This document shows positions 1 to 8,445 of a stretch of 64,000 nucleotides of DNA, piece by piece. Both the position numbers and the translations under genes were made by a program. Below the pieces are notes generated by a model. That model had not been told where the DNA came from and searched no databases. It worked only from the letters and a program-made list of their open reading frames with translations. The stretch comes from Acinetobacter sp. SFB (GTDB lineage Bacteria; Pseudomonadota; Gammaproteobacteria; Pseudomonadales; Moraxellaceae): assembly GCF_001647545.1 (NCBI RefSeq), contig NZ_LSZH01000001.1:333815-397814 (forward strand), written 5' to 3'. Each line of letters begins with the position of its first letter. Within the stretch, counting starts at the first letter, position 1.

Positions 1-451
1 CTGGCATCTCAGCAGTTTCACCGCCAACCAATGCACAGCCTGCAAGCTCACAACCTGCACCAATACCTGTCACGACATTTGCTGCAACGTCGACATTTAA
101 GTGTCCAGTTGCATAATAGTCGAGGAAGAATAATGGTTCAGCACCACATACAATAAGATCGTTTACACACATTGCAACCAAGTCTTGACCAATCGTGTCA
201 TGACGGTTCAAATTGAGTGCTAAACGTAATTTTGTACCAACACCATCTGTGCCAGATACGAGAACAGGTTCTTCATAACCTTTAGGGATTTTACAAAGAG
301 CGCCGAAGCCGCCTAATCCGCCCATAACTTCAGGACGTGAGGTACGCTTAGCCACAGATTTGATTCGATCGACAAGTGCGTCGCCCGCTTCAATGTCGAC
401 ACCCGCATCTTTATAGCTTAAACCAGTGTTTGGGGAAGTTGAGTTGCTCAT
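1..451 (-). CDS. purM: Phosphoribosylformylglycinamidine cyclo-ligase, 5' part (partial)
   Basis: Makes aminoimidazole ribonucleotide from formylglycinamidine ribonucleotide with ATP, the fifth step of purine synthesis, in the cytosol. The reverse strand from the ATG at 451 reads [20 protein letters not shown] and continues with [26 protein letters not shown] and VGGETAEMP, which are diagnostic N-terminal PurM motifs (nucleotide-binding and substrate-binding segments). The gene runs off the left edge, so only about 150 codons are visible. It diverges from the permease at 586 across a 134-base AT-rich gap that must hold both promoters. purL, another gene of the pathway, lies separately at 23011. 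Confidence 0.95.
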   Translation of the reverse strand, partial: MSNSTSPNTGLSYKDAGVDIEAGDALVDRIKSVAKRTSRPEVMGGLGGFGALCKIPKGYEEPVLVSGTDGVGTKLRLALNLNRHDTIGQDLVAMCVNDLIVCGAEPLFFLDYYATGHLNVDVAANVVTGIGAGCELAGCALVGGETAEMP

Positions 452-585
452 AATGAAGTCTCCGCATTCGCGCGGCGATTATACCCGAATATACGAAACT
501 CTTATGCTATTTATGCGCTAAAATGCTATCTTTATTGAAATATTTTACTTTCTATAACGAATAAACCGAAAAAAGGCGAATTTGC

Positions 586-1806
586 ATGGTGGATCGTACC
601 TTACGTCGCATTTTTATATTCTCAGGAATTGCATTCATTCTTTGGGTTTTGTATCTGCTTAAACCTGTGGTATTGCCTTTTGTGGCCGCATTCTTGGTGG
701 CTTATTTATTTAGCCCGTTAGTGGATAAACTTCATAAGATCGGTTTGCCGCGTTGGGTGGCTATTAGTCTTGTTTTTATTGGCATTGGTGTGGTTCTCAC
801 CTTGGCGATGTGGTATTTGGTACCACTGGTCTGGCAGCAGCTGATGTATGCGCGGGACAGTATTCCAGCAGGAATTCATTGGTTAAATTACACCTTTTTA
901 CCTTGGGTATCGCAAACTTTTAGTGTCGAGCCGATGGAGATCGATACGCAGCAAATGTCGACTGTGGTCATGGAATATATTCAGACCAATTATAGTGCTG
1001 ATAGTATTCAGGCCATGGTGTTAAAAGTCGCTCAATCGGGTCTGAATTTCATCCAAATTGGCGGAACAGTTGTTCTGATTCCGATTATTGCGTTCTATTT
1101 CCTGTTAGATTGGGATCGTATGCTCGACAGTTTTCGTCGTTTAATTCCTCGTCCTTATGAGAAAAGTACTTTACATATTGTCGGTGAATGTCACAGCGTA
1201 TTAGGGGCCTTTGTGAAAGGTCAATTTTTGGTGATGTTCCTACTCGGTACGGTTTACGCAGTCGGCTTGCAAGTTATTGGTCTTGAAGTTGGACTCATTA
1301 TTGGGATGGTTGCGGGACTGGCCAGTATTATTCCCTATTTAGGATTTGCGGTTGGGATTATTGCAGCTGTCATTGCAACGCTATTTCAGTTTGGTATTGA
1401 TTGGATGCAACTGGTTTTGGTGGGTGTTGTCTTCATGATTGGTCAGGCAATTGAAGGTTATGTTCTGCAACCTTTCTTGCTCGGTGATAAAATTGGTTTG
1501 TCCCCTGTAGCTGTGGTATTTGCCGTATTGGCAGGTGCACAACTTGCTGGTTTCTTGGGCATGTTGATTGCTTTGCCAGTTGCAGCAGTTATTGTGGTGC
1601 TGCTACGTCATGCGCGAGATTGTTACGAGAAGAGTCGCATATATAGGCACTCGGCTATAGTCATACAAGAGACAGGATCAGGATCAATTTCAATTGAATC
1701 GGATCAAGTAGATGTAGATATCGAATTGAGAAATACAGAGTCAAAAAATCTGCAAGATACTGAAAAATCGAGTAAGATTGATTTGATACAAAATAAAGAA
1801 CCCTAA
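586..1806 (+). CDS. AI-2E family transporter (PerM-like permease)
   Basis: Inner-membrane protein of the AI-2E/PerM exporter family (406 residues, usual length 340-400). Two N-terminal hydrophobic segments (about 8-45) are followed by a further segment near 57-80, a periplasmic stretch to about 145, and a cluster of membrane helices from 145 to 345; the family signature region GLASIIPYLG lies near 246-255. The last 60 residues are hydrophilic and acidic and are not part of the usual fold. The start ATG follows AAGGCGA. hda begins 15 bases downstream, the same arrangement as in many gammaproteobacteria (purM / permease / hda), so the two are probably cotranscribed. The substrate is not predictable from sequence. 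Confidence 0.88.
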   Translation: MVDRTLRRIFIFSGIAFILWVLYLLKPVVLPFVAAFLVAYLFSPLVDKLHKIGLPRWVAISLVFIGIGVVLTLAMWYLVPLVWQQLMYARDSIPAGIHWLNYTFLPWVSQTFSVEPMEIDTQQMSTVVMEYIQTNYSADSIQAMVLKVAQSGLNFIQIGGTVVLIPIIAFYFLLDWDRMLDSFRRLIPRPYEKSTLHIVGECHSVLGAFVKGQFLVMFLLGTVYAVGLQVIGLEVGLIIGMVAGLASIIPYLGFAVGIIAAVIATLFQFGIDWMQLVLVGVVFMIGQAIEGYVLQPFLLGDKIGLSPVAVVFAVLAGAQLAGFLGMLIALPVAAVIVVLLRHARDCYEKSRIYRHSAIVIQETGSGSISIESDQVDVDIELRNTESKNLQDTEKSSKIDLIQNKEP

Positions 1807-1821
1807 GGGCAAAACATATAT

Positions 1822-2526
1822 ATGCGTCAACTGCAATTAGATATAGAGCCTCAACTGGATGCCCGGATTAGTGATTTTTCGGGTCCAAGTTGGGGGCATG
1901 TTATTGATGCAGTTCGACAACTTCATGCCGGTTTAATAAACCGTTTCTATATATATGGTGGTGCAGGTTCAGGTAAGAGTCACTTGCTTTCTGCTATTTG
2001 CGATTCTTATTTAGAAGTCGGCAAGTCTGCAATTCAAGTCTCATTACTGGAATTGCTTGATGCGCCCACTGAAGCGATTACGTCATTAGATCAATATGAT
2101 CTGGTTGCTTTGGATGATATCGAAGCCATTAGCGGTGTTCCACATTGGCAAAAAGCAGTATTCCATTTAATTAATTATAATAACGAAGGTGGAGGACAGC
2201 TAGTTTTCTCTTCTCGGGTTGCACCCATTGAATTGAAACTTGAACTTCCGGATTTACAATCACGTTTGACTCAGGCGGTGAGCGTTAGAGTGCCGACGGG
2301 AAGTTTGTATGCAGACCGCTATGCGCTAGTAACGTCGGTATTAACACGTCGGGGAATTCACATTGATCAACAAATTATCGATTATTTGTTGCTACATGGG
2401 CCTCATCAGACCTCTATTTTATTACAAACTTTAGAACAATTAATTCAGTTGTTAAAAGGTGAAAAAACAAAAATAAGTCATGCGAATTTAAGACAAATTT
2501 ATGCATTAATTGATGAATATCGGTAA
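1822..2526 (+). CDS. hda: DnaA regulatory inactivator Hda
   Basis: AAA+ protein homologous to DnaA domain III. Loaded on the DNA-bound beta clamp, it stimulates ATP hydrolysis by DnaA and so prevents re-initiation of replication. The N-terminus carries QLQLDI (residues 3-8), which fits the clamp-binding motif of Hda. A Walker A motif, GGAGSGKS, is at 46-53 and a Walker B-like segment (LVALDDIE) near 94-101. Length, 234 residues, is typical. It lies 15 bases after the permease gene. A weak inverted repeat (CTTGA/TCAAG) follows the stop but has no T-run, so no clear terminator is visible before the next gene. Confidence 0.93.
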   Translation: MRQLQLDIEPQLDARISDFSGPSWGHVIDAVRQLHAGLINRFYIYGGAGSGKSHLLSAICDSYLEVGKSAIQVSLLELLDAPTEAITSLDQYDLVALDDIEAISGVPHWQKAVFHLINYNNEGGGQLVFSSRVAPIELKLELPDLQSRLTQAVSVRVPTGSLYADRYALVTSVLTRRGIHIDQQIIDYLLLHGPHQTSILLQTLEQLIQLLKGEKTKISHANLRQIYALIDEYR

Positions 2527-2645
2527 ACAATAAAAAATCTTGAGAAATTATTCAAGCTGTGACAAAGTACAGCAAAATAGTTCAATGTTGCAGGGAATTT
2601 GCAACTATAGAATAAAAATATATAGAAGAATACAAGGAGAAATGT

Positions 2646-4445
2646 ATGCTCAAACGGAGCATAGGCATAGGGATGCTGTGTCTAGCAGGACATGCTTATA
2701 GTGCACCAATCACTGTCACTATTACAGATGATATTACCAAAGATGATCGTGAATGTTCATTGCGTGAAGCCATTGAATATGTCAATAAAGGCATGCCTGA
2801 AGCAGGCTACATGGGCTGCGGTGGTAAAGATGCTTTTTCGACGATTTTGTTAGATAAACAAAAAACCTATATCCTCAACACTAAAATTGATGTGAAAGCA
2901 AGTCTTGCCCTAAAAACCTATTATGACATCGCAGTGACTGATGAAGCTATTCCCGGCTTGAATAATGCTGTAATCAAAATGGCGGGCAAAGATCAAATTT
3001 TCAATATTGATAATGATCCTAGTGATTTAGCTTTGATTACCATCAGAGAAGTCAGTTTTGAAGGCTGTAATAAAAATGTTTGTGCCGACAAAGGCGGGAT
3101 TTTCTATAACAATGAAAGTTTAGTCTTGCAATATGTCAAACTCTCTGGCGGTAACGCACGTTTAGGTGGGGCAATTTATAATGTAGGTGAGAGTAGTGCA
3201 ACGCAAAACTATATTAGCCAAGTTTCTATCACTGACAGTATTGTAGAAAACAATACCGCCATGACTGGCGCTGTTTTGTATGGTCAACGACCAGCATTTA
3301 CACTGAGGAGTGTTGTCCTTAAAAATAATAATACGACCTCGGGTGCGGCTAATATTTTTAGTGAAAAAGCCATTCAAGATGTCAGTCTGCTGACCAATAA
3401 AAATATGAATAAGCTTAGCAATAGTACATTCTTAAATAACAGCGGATATGCCATTAATATTCGTGATGGGGTTGCAGTCAATAACGTTACGATTGTAGGC
3501 AATAATGCGGGTGTGCAATTTGATTCTGCAGAAGGCTATGGCTATCTTACCAATAGTATCGTGGTGGGGAATGGAACGGGTACCAGTAATTGCCAATTTA
3601 GTGCAGATGATAAGACACTGATGCAAAACAATTTGGTCAGTACTGAATGTAAGAGTGGCGATGCTAAATATCCAAATGAATTTTGGACGGGCACAAAACT
3701 ATTTGCTGGGAATAGTAGTGAAGGCACTTGTAAATCGTTGGTGGAAGATCCAGATGCTTTACTGTGTCCATACAGCACGCCGAAAAATACGTTCTTGGGT
3801 TATATCCGCCCGCGTATTTTACTTAGCGCTAAAAATATGTTTGATACCTTGATCTTGAATAAAGGTCGTGTGGATTTGTCATCCGACAGTACACAATTGA
3901 TTTGTGAAACCATGGATCAGCGTAATAAGAATCGAACTACGGATAATAGATGGTGTGACCGTGGCGCGATTGAGATTGTTGTACCGAGCTCTAAATCGCG
4001 TATTGGACAAGATTTAAAAGTGGGTGAAGTTGCTAAGCTAAACATTTTAGAATATTTAGGTGACAGTGATCTGTATCCGAAAGAACAATGTGAAAGCTTA
4101 TTAAAAATGAAAAACCCTGCGGGCGGTGAGTGGCAAGACGGTTGTGCTTATATCGATCAAACGCTGACAAAGTCGAAAGGAACATTGACTTTGGATATAG
4201 ATGGTAATTTGGTTTATACCCCAAATGGCAATTGGCATGGTGCAGATATTTTTAACCTTCAAATTGTTACCTCATCGACACATTTCAATGAAAATAAAAA
4301 ATATATGGTACTTGAAGCCTATATGGTGCAAGAACCAAATAATGAATTTGAAGATAAATCTGTAAAAACATCAGGTGGGGCGTTCGGATTCTTCGGCTTA
4401 TTTGCTGTATTAGGACTGGTGGGTATACGCCGCTTTAAAAAATAA
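2646..4445 (+). CDS. CSLREA-domain exported protein with GlyGly-CTERM-like tail
   Basis: Exported protein of 599 residues. A signal peptide (about 1-20, ending AYSA) is followed by the CSLREA motif at 37-42, the N-terminal hallmark of a family of secreted right-handed beta-helix proteins; the middle is rich in N-[T/N]-[S/T] strands, as expected for such a helix. The C-terminus has Ser-Gly-Gly, a hydrophobic helix, and the basic end RRFKK, the three-part layout of GlyGly-CTERM tails processed by rhombosortase. Start: ATG preceded by AAGGAG with good spacing. A second gene of the same architecture follows 16 bases later, so the two probably form one transcript. The function is unknown; surface display after sorting is inferred from the family, not shown. 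Confidence 0.8.
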   Translation: MLKRSIGIGMLCLAGHAYSAPITVTITDDITKDDRECSLREAIEYVNKGMPEAGYMGCGGKDAFSTILLDKQKTYILNTKIDVKASLALKTYYDIAVTDEAIPGLNNAVIKMAGKDQIFNIDNDPSDLALITIREVSFEGCNKNVCADKGGIFYNNESLVLQYVKLSGGNARLGGAIYNVGESSATQNYISQVSITDSIVENNTAMTGAVLYGQRPAFTLRSVVLKNNNTTSGAANIFSEKAIQDVSLLTNKNMNKLSNSTFLNNSGYAINIRDGVAVNNVTIVGNNAGVQFDSAEGYGYLTNSIVVGNGTGTSNCQFSADDKTLMQNNLVSTECKSGDAKYPNEFWTGTKLFAGNSSEGTCKSLVEDPDALLCPYSTPKNTFLGYIRPRILLSAKNMFDTLILNKGRVDLSSDSTQLICETMDQRNKNRTTDNRWCDRGAIEIVVPSSKSRIGQDLKVGEVAKLNILEYLGDSDLYPKEQCESLLKMKNPAGGEWQDGCAYIDQTLTKSKGTLTLDIDGNLVYTPNGNWHGADIFNLQIVTSSTHFNENKKYMVLEAYMVQEPNNEFEDKSVKTSGGAFGFFGLFAVLGLVGIRRFKK

Positions 4446-4461
4446 GAAAAAGGGAAATGTG

Positions 4462-6891
4462 ATGCACACTTATAAAAAAGGATTGCTCTGTGTCATGGTT
4501 TTGTCTGCCATGTCGCTCATGGCAGCAGAAGATAGAACCATTTATGTCACGACATTTACAGATGAAAATGGCGAAAATGCTAATGCTTGTTCATTACGTG
4601 AAGCTATTATCACTGCAAAGAAAAATATAGCCTATGGTGGCTGTACGCCCGGTAATACGGTTTTTGGACAAACCGATTATATTCAACTAGAAACCGGTAC
4701 CTATGAGTTAAATTCAGAGTTGGCGCCAGAATCGACCGTCATTATTAGTGGTGCAAAGCGTCTTAATTATGCTGAAAAAAACAAGCTAACTCAGAAATAT
4801 CCAGCTTTGGAGGACATTAAAACCATCATTAGTGGAAAAGATCGTTCACGTATTTTTAACACCAGTAAAACAGAAAGCAGTTTAACCCTGAATGATATTC
4901 AGCTTGAAAAGGGCTATGCGGAAAATCAGGGGGGGCAAAATGGACGTGGCGGTGCGCTACTCATTGGCGGTGATTTTGAGCTAAATAGAGGGGCTATTCT
5001 GAAGTCTAAAGCAGATGTGGCTGGCGGTGCAATTTATAATATTGCCTTAAATACCGAAAAGAAAATATCGATAAATGGTAGCTTAATTCAAGATAATAAT
5101 GCTGTAAAAGGCAGCGTGATTGCCATGGATTGCTTTGGCAACCTAGATGATAGTAAACCGGCGGTTAATATAGAACAAAGCAGTATCATTAATAATGGGT
5201 CAAGCAGCAGCTTAAGTACCTTAGATTTTTGTGGTGCCGCAAAGGTTAATTTAATGACCAATACCATTGCACAAAACATAGCCAGCACAACCAATGGTAG
5301 TATTTTGCGCGCAGTCACAGATGGTTTAAATCGTTTGAGTCCTGATTCAGATATAACAATAACCAGTAATACCATCGTAGAGAATGAAGCGCATAGTACG
5401 TTGCTATACGATGAGAATGGCAGAAAATATCTAGCATTTAATGTTCTAGCATTTAACCAAGGTGGTAAATCTTGTCGTTATTATTCTGATACAGGGATAC
5501 CCAAGGAAAATATCCGCTTTACTCTTGCGAAGAATGCATTAAAGTTAGGTATAGGTGCAGACCAATGTGATTTACCTGAAAGCAGTTTAAAATCAACAGC
5601 AGAAGTGGCGAATAATATCGATGTTTCGACTAGTAGTTTTTCTACATTGCTTTCTGAGCTGACAGTGGCATCTGCATATAACAAATTCCTGCCTTTATAC
5701 TATCCACGAAATAATCAGACAGCGACTGACTTGGTAGATGTAAATAGCAGGGGGTGTAGTGATTATGACCAACGTGGATTGGAACGTGTGACCGATGCGG
5801 TTTTACAATTAACCCCAAGCTTGCAAAACAGTTGTGAAATTGGCTCTGTTGAACAAATTAACTTAGCAGCGGCTGATGTAACTGATCTTAAAAATTCATC
5901 TTTAGTAACCCTGTTAGACTACTACCAGACCAACATTGACGCTCTTAAAAAGCTGATTGCGGATAGTCCTAAAAATAAAGAAGATGTGGCTGATTTTAAA
6001 GAAGAGTTAACGAACTACCAAGACCTTCTCAAATATACCAAGCAGTATCAGAAATATCGTGCGATTTATTTTGATCCTTTTACTCTAGCCGTTGCTGCAG
6101 AAGAGCGTGTTCCAGATAGTACAGGTGAAGATTACCGTATTAAGGCTTTGGATACTGAGCATTACAGTATTTCAGTAGAAACTTTCGGCATTGGTTCGCT
6201 AAAAGTCATAGATGGCACTCCGGTATTAACGGGTTCATTGGATGACTTGAAATGTGAATGGAAAGAAGATTTAAAACGTGTGTTGATCTACCGTACAAGC
6301 GGTGAATTACTTAAAAATGGTGACTATGCATTCTGCAAATACACCATCAAAGAAAAAGCTGGTAAAGGTCAAGAATCATCGGGAATTTTACAAACCAGCT
6401 TTACTAATATCGTACCTGTTGCTGTAGATGATGTTTATGTCTTAGAGGCAAGTCAGAATTTAACCGTAAGTGTGAATCCTCTAGAAAATGATCATGATGA
6501 TGGTGATGGGCCTATTTCTACACTTGCTAAAAATAAAGCGCTGTATCATCAAAATGATGCAGGTCAAGATATTCCGATTCGATTTACTACATTGCCAGCG
6601 GGTTTAATTATGAAAGCTGAACACGAAGGTCCCTGCCCAGAGGCCTATATTCGTGATACCTGTTACGGTGGTAAGATTCAATTTACGGTGAAAAATAGTT
6701 TCAGTCAGTTCGACTACCCAATTGAATATACGATTTTTGATTCTGATAACGGTATGTCAAATATTGCTAAAATTACATTGAAAAATACAGCGAAGGATAC
6801 AAACTCAAGCAGTGGTGGTGGTTCACTCGGTCTTTATAGCCTATTGGCTGTTGCTGGACTTGGCTTATATCGACGTTATAAAATGAAATAA
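4462..6891 (+). CDS. CSLREA-domain protein with GlyGly-CTERM tail (rhombotarget A-like)
   Basis: Second exported CSLREA protein (809 residues from the ATG at 4462; a GTG just upstream at 4459 is less well spaced from AGGGA at 4451). Signal peptide about 1-21, CSLREA at 43-48, a long asparagine-rich beta-helix region to about 430, then a charged segment near 480-530 that looks helical, and a region around 630-770 resembling cadherin-like or Ig-like repeats (VPVAVDDVYV). The tail is SSSGGGSLG, a hydrophobic helix, then RRYKMK, a good GlyGly-CTERM signal. From memory, Acinetobacter proteins of this type are called rhombotarget A; I could not verify that. A strong terminator follows at 6897. Confidence 0.8.
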   Translation: MHTYKKGLLCVMVLSAMSLMAAEDRTIYVTTFTDENGENANACSLREAIITAKKNIAYGGCTPGNTVFGQTDYIQLETGTYELNSELAPESTVIISGAKRLNYAEKNKLTQKYPALEDIKTIISGKDRSRIFNTSKTESSLTLNDIQLEKGYAENQGGQNGRGGALLIGGDFELNRGAILKSKADVAGGAIYNIALNTEKKISINGSLIQDNNAVKGSVIAMDCFGNLDDSKPAVNIEQSSIINNGSSSSLSTLDFCGAAKVNLMTNTIAQNIASTTNGSILRAVTDGLNRLSPDSDITITSNTIVENEAHSTLLYDENGRKYLAFNVLAFNQGGKSCRYYSDTGIPKENIRFTLAKNALKLGIGADQCDLPESSLKSTAEVANNIDVSTSSFSTLLSELTVASAYNKFLPLYYPRNNQTATDLVDVNSRGCSDYDQRGLERVTDAVLQLTPSLQNSCEIGSVEQINLAAADVTDLKNSSLVTLLDYYQTNIDALKKLIADSPKNKEDVADFKEELTNYQDLLKYTKQYQKYRAIYFDPFTLAVAAEERVPDSTGEDYRIKALDTEHYSISVETFGIGSLKVIDGTPVLTGSLDDLKCEWKEDLKRVLIYRTSGELLKNGDYAFCKYTIKEKAGKGQESSGILQTSFTNIVPVAVDDVYVLEASQNLTVSVNPLENDHDDGDGPISTLAKNKALYHQNDAGQDIPIRFTTLPAGLIMKAEHEGPCPEAYIRDTCYGGKIQFTVKNSFSQFDYPIEYTIFDSDNGMSNIAKITLKNTAKDTNSSSGGGSLGLYSLLAVAGLGLYRRYKMK

Positions 6892-6896
6892 ATATC

Positions 6897-6922
6897 AAAA
6901 AAGCCTCATAAGAGGCTTTTTT
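6897..6922. terminator. Bidirectional terminator after the CSLREA pair
   Basis: A-run, stem GCCTC/GAGGC with loop ATAA, then six T. Because A and T runs flank both sides it can serve the plus-strand CSLREA genes and the convergent minus-strand DUF3106 gene. Confidence 0.85.
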
Positions 6923-6949
6923 AATGAGGAGTATTTACTATTTCGAGCA

Positions 6950-7357
6950 TTAATGATTGGTAATATTGGTCTGCTGCAAATATTTAGTGATGTATTCCTC
7001 GCGAATAGCAGGTCTTTCTTCAGCTGTCGCTTTTTGCATACGGTTGCCTAAATCTTTACGTTCTTGGCTACTCATTTTTTGCCAAGTTTCTCGCATTTTT
7101 TGCTTTTCTTGCTCGGGTAATTGGGTAAACCAATCCATACGCTGATGCAAAGCTGTACTTTGCGCTTCAGGTAATTCTTTTAGCGATTGATAACGTTGAA
7201 TAAGTGCACGTTGTTCAGCATCTGACAGAGTTTCCCAGGTTTCTGCCACTTGAGTGTCCGCATCTTTGGAAAAAATCCAAAAACGTTCAAAACCAGCGAA
7301 ACTGGTTTGTAGAAATGCGAGTGCACAAAAAGCAAATGCTAATCTTTTAGCTGCCAT
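6950..7357 (-). CDS. DUF3106 domain-containing periplasmic protein
   Basis: Small protein of about 135 residues. The start at 7357 (MAAKRLAFAF...) gives a clean signal peptide ending near SFAG and follows GAGGAC; a GTG at 7375 is the alternative. The mature part is charged and helical with repeated W-x-x-[LM]-S-[DS]-x-E-[QR] units (WETLSDAEQ, WQKMSSQER), the pattern of DUF3106 proteins, which often sit beside an ECF sigma factor. It is the third gene of a sigma factor operon and overlaps the second by a few codons. The repeated helical units suggest a periplasmic sensor or binding partner of the membrane protein encoded before it, but this is inference. Confidence 0.75.
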   Translation of the reverse strand: MAAKRLAFAFCALAFLQTSFAGFERFWIFSKDADTQVAETWETLSDAEQRALIQRYQSLKELPEAQSTALHQRMDWFTQLPEQEKQKMRETWQKMSSQERKDLGNRMQKATAEERPAIREEYITKYLQQTNITNH

Positions 7358-7667
7358 GTGGAACTTTGTCCTCACCTAAAACCATTAACATCTCCAAATC
7401 TTCAACCATTTGTGGTGATAATTTTGGAGTAACTATGACCTGATTCTGAGGCTTCGCAGCCATTTCAATAGAATTTGGGAAGACCACAAAACCTGCAATT
7501 GCAGCAGCAAGTGCAAATCCTGACATTTTCCACAGTCCGTAACGGGAAGTTTCTCGATCTTGAATTTCTTCAATGACCAGATTCATCACAACAGGTTTAT
7601 CTTTATGATGTTGTGCGAGTCCATCGAGTTTGGAAGTAACTTGTTTTAAGAAATCATCTTGTTTCAT
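7347..7667 (-). CDS. Single-pass membrane protein, putative sigma-factor regulator
   Basis: Unrecognised 106-residue protein. Residues 1-46 are hydrophilic and presumably cytoplasmic (LKQVTSKLDGLAQHHKDKP), one hydrophobic helix spans about 47-64, and the rest is presumably periplasmic. Its ATG overlaps the sigma factor stop by four bases (ATGA at 7664-7667), a sign of translational coupling. Position and topology fit an anti-sigma factor, but no zinc-binding HxxxCxxC motif is present and it is shorter than most. The C-terminal segment KLSPQMVEDLEMLMVLGE may contact the DUF3106 partner. Confidence 0.6.
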   Translation of the reverse strand: MKQDDFLKQVTSKLDGLAQHHKDKPVVMNLVIEEIQDRETSRYGLWKMSGFALAAAIAGFVVFPNSIEMAAKPQNQVIVTPKLSPQMVEDLEMLMVLGEDKVPHGS

Positions 7668-8299
7668 TCGGATGACCCTCCAGAATATGGATTCAAATGT
7701 GCCAGCGAGTTCCTAAGACCTTGAATAGCACGGTGATAATGCGTTTTCACACTACCTTCACTGCATTCCATGATTTGTGCAGTGGTGTGTGTATCAAAAC
7801 CTTCCCAAGCACGTAGCATAAAAGCTTGTTGCTGACGAACGGGAAGTTGAGAAATGGCTTCCTGTATTTCTTCGGCAGTTACAGCTTGATCAAGAAAATC
7901 GAATGGGCTAGGGGTATTTTCATCAACAATATCATTCAGTTCAATATCATCGTCATCTAGGCTAACTTTTTTAAAAAAAGAAAAAGGTTGCGCTCGACGG
8001 ACTTCTTTCCTGCGCCAGTCTTGTAGCTTATGGTTCAAAATGGTGTAAAACAGGGGATACCATTCATCAGTCGGCTTTTCGGCATATGCTTTATGTAAGG
8101 AAATAAATGCTTCTTGCACCAAATCCATTGCAATGCCTTGTTGACCTTGAGTAGCACTTTCCATCATCACTAAAGCACGCCCTGTCACATCCTGCATGAA
8201 AATTTTTAGGCGCTGTTCAGCCGTACTCTTCAGAATACTCAAATTTTCCGCTTGAGACTGTTTTGGTGCTGAATCCATAGATATGGAAAATCCTGTCAT
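7664..8299 (-). CDS. ECF-type RNA polymerase sigma factor
   Basis: Sigma-70 family factor of the extracytoplasmic-function type (211 residues from the ATG at 8299). Region 2 is visible around DLVQEAFISLHKAY and WRRKEVRRAQ; region 4 around ISQLPVRQQQAFMLRAWEGF followed by the helix-turn-helix SEGSVKTHYHRAIQGL. An acidic linker (DDDDIELNDI) joins them. A longer frame reaches 8368, but it would run through the inverted repeat at 8310-8353 and lacks a good ribosome site; the ATG at 8299 follows GGTGGG. It is first in a three-gene operon with a membrane protein and a DUF3106 protein, suggesting an envelope-signal circuit. The target genes are unknown. Confidence 0.87.
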   Translation of the reverse strand: MTGFSISMDSAPKQSQAENLSILKSTAEQRLKIFMQDVTGRALVMMESATQGQQGIAMDLVQEAFISLHKAYAEKPTDEWYPLFYTILNHKLQDWRRKEVRRAQPFSFFKKVSLDDDDIELNDIVDENTPSPFDFLDQAVTAEEIQEAISQLPVRQQQAFMLRAWEGFDTHTTAQIMECSEGSVKTHYHRAIQGLRNSLAHLNPYSGGSSE

Positions 8300-8309
8300 T
8301 GGACACCCA

Positions 8310-8353
8310 CCATTATTCCTATTTTCATACATATATAACGCTAGGAATAATGG
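8310..8353 (-). promoter_or_regulatory. 12-bp inverted repeat in front of the sigma factor start
   Basis: Perfect arms CCATTATTCCTA (8310-8321) and TAGGAATAATGG (8342-8353) separated by 20 bases. It ends about ten bases before the sigma factor ATG and borders its ribosome site. The loop contains a TATATA run. On the minus strand CAACC and CGTT are separated by 16 bases here, which resembles the AAC...CGT spacing of ECF promoters, so the site may be an autoregulated promoter, an operator, or an mRNA hairpin. Confidence 0.5.
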
Positions 8354-8395
8354 TTTGGTTGACAACAAATTTATTATTTTTCTAGTGTAGTCTAT

Positions 8396-8424
8396 TTTTA
8401 AACATCAGCAGGTGATGTTTAAAA
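8396..8424. terminator. 12-bp stem-loop after the RNA methyltransferase gene
   Basis: Perfect stem TTTTAAACATCA/TGATGTTTAAAA with a five-base loop, 22 bases after the stop of the minus-strand methyltransferase gene. The U-rich part lies within the stem rather than after it, so this is a probable but non-canonical terminator. Confidence 0.5.
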
Positions 8425-8445
8425 TAAAGTAACGAAACAACAGGC

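Noticed and set aside
3162..6891. Several short antisense open frames inside the CSLREA genes
   Set aside because: No ribosome sites or protein-like composition; they lie opposite well-supported coding sequence.
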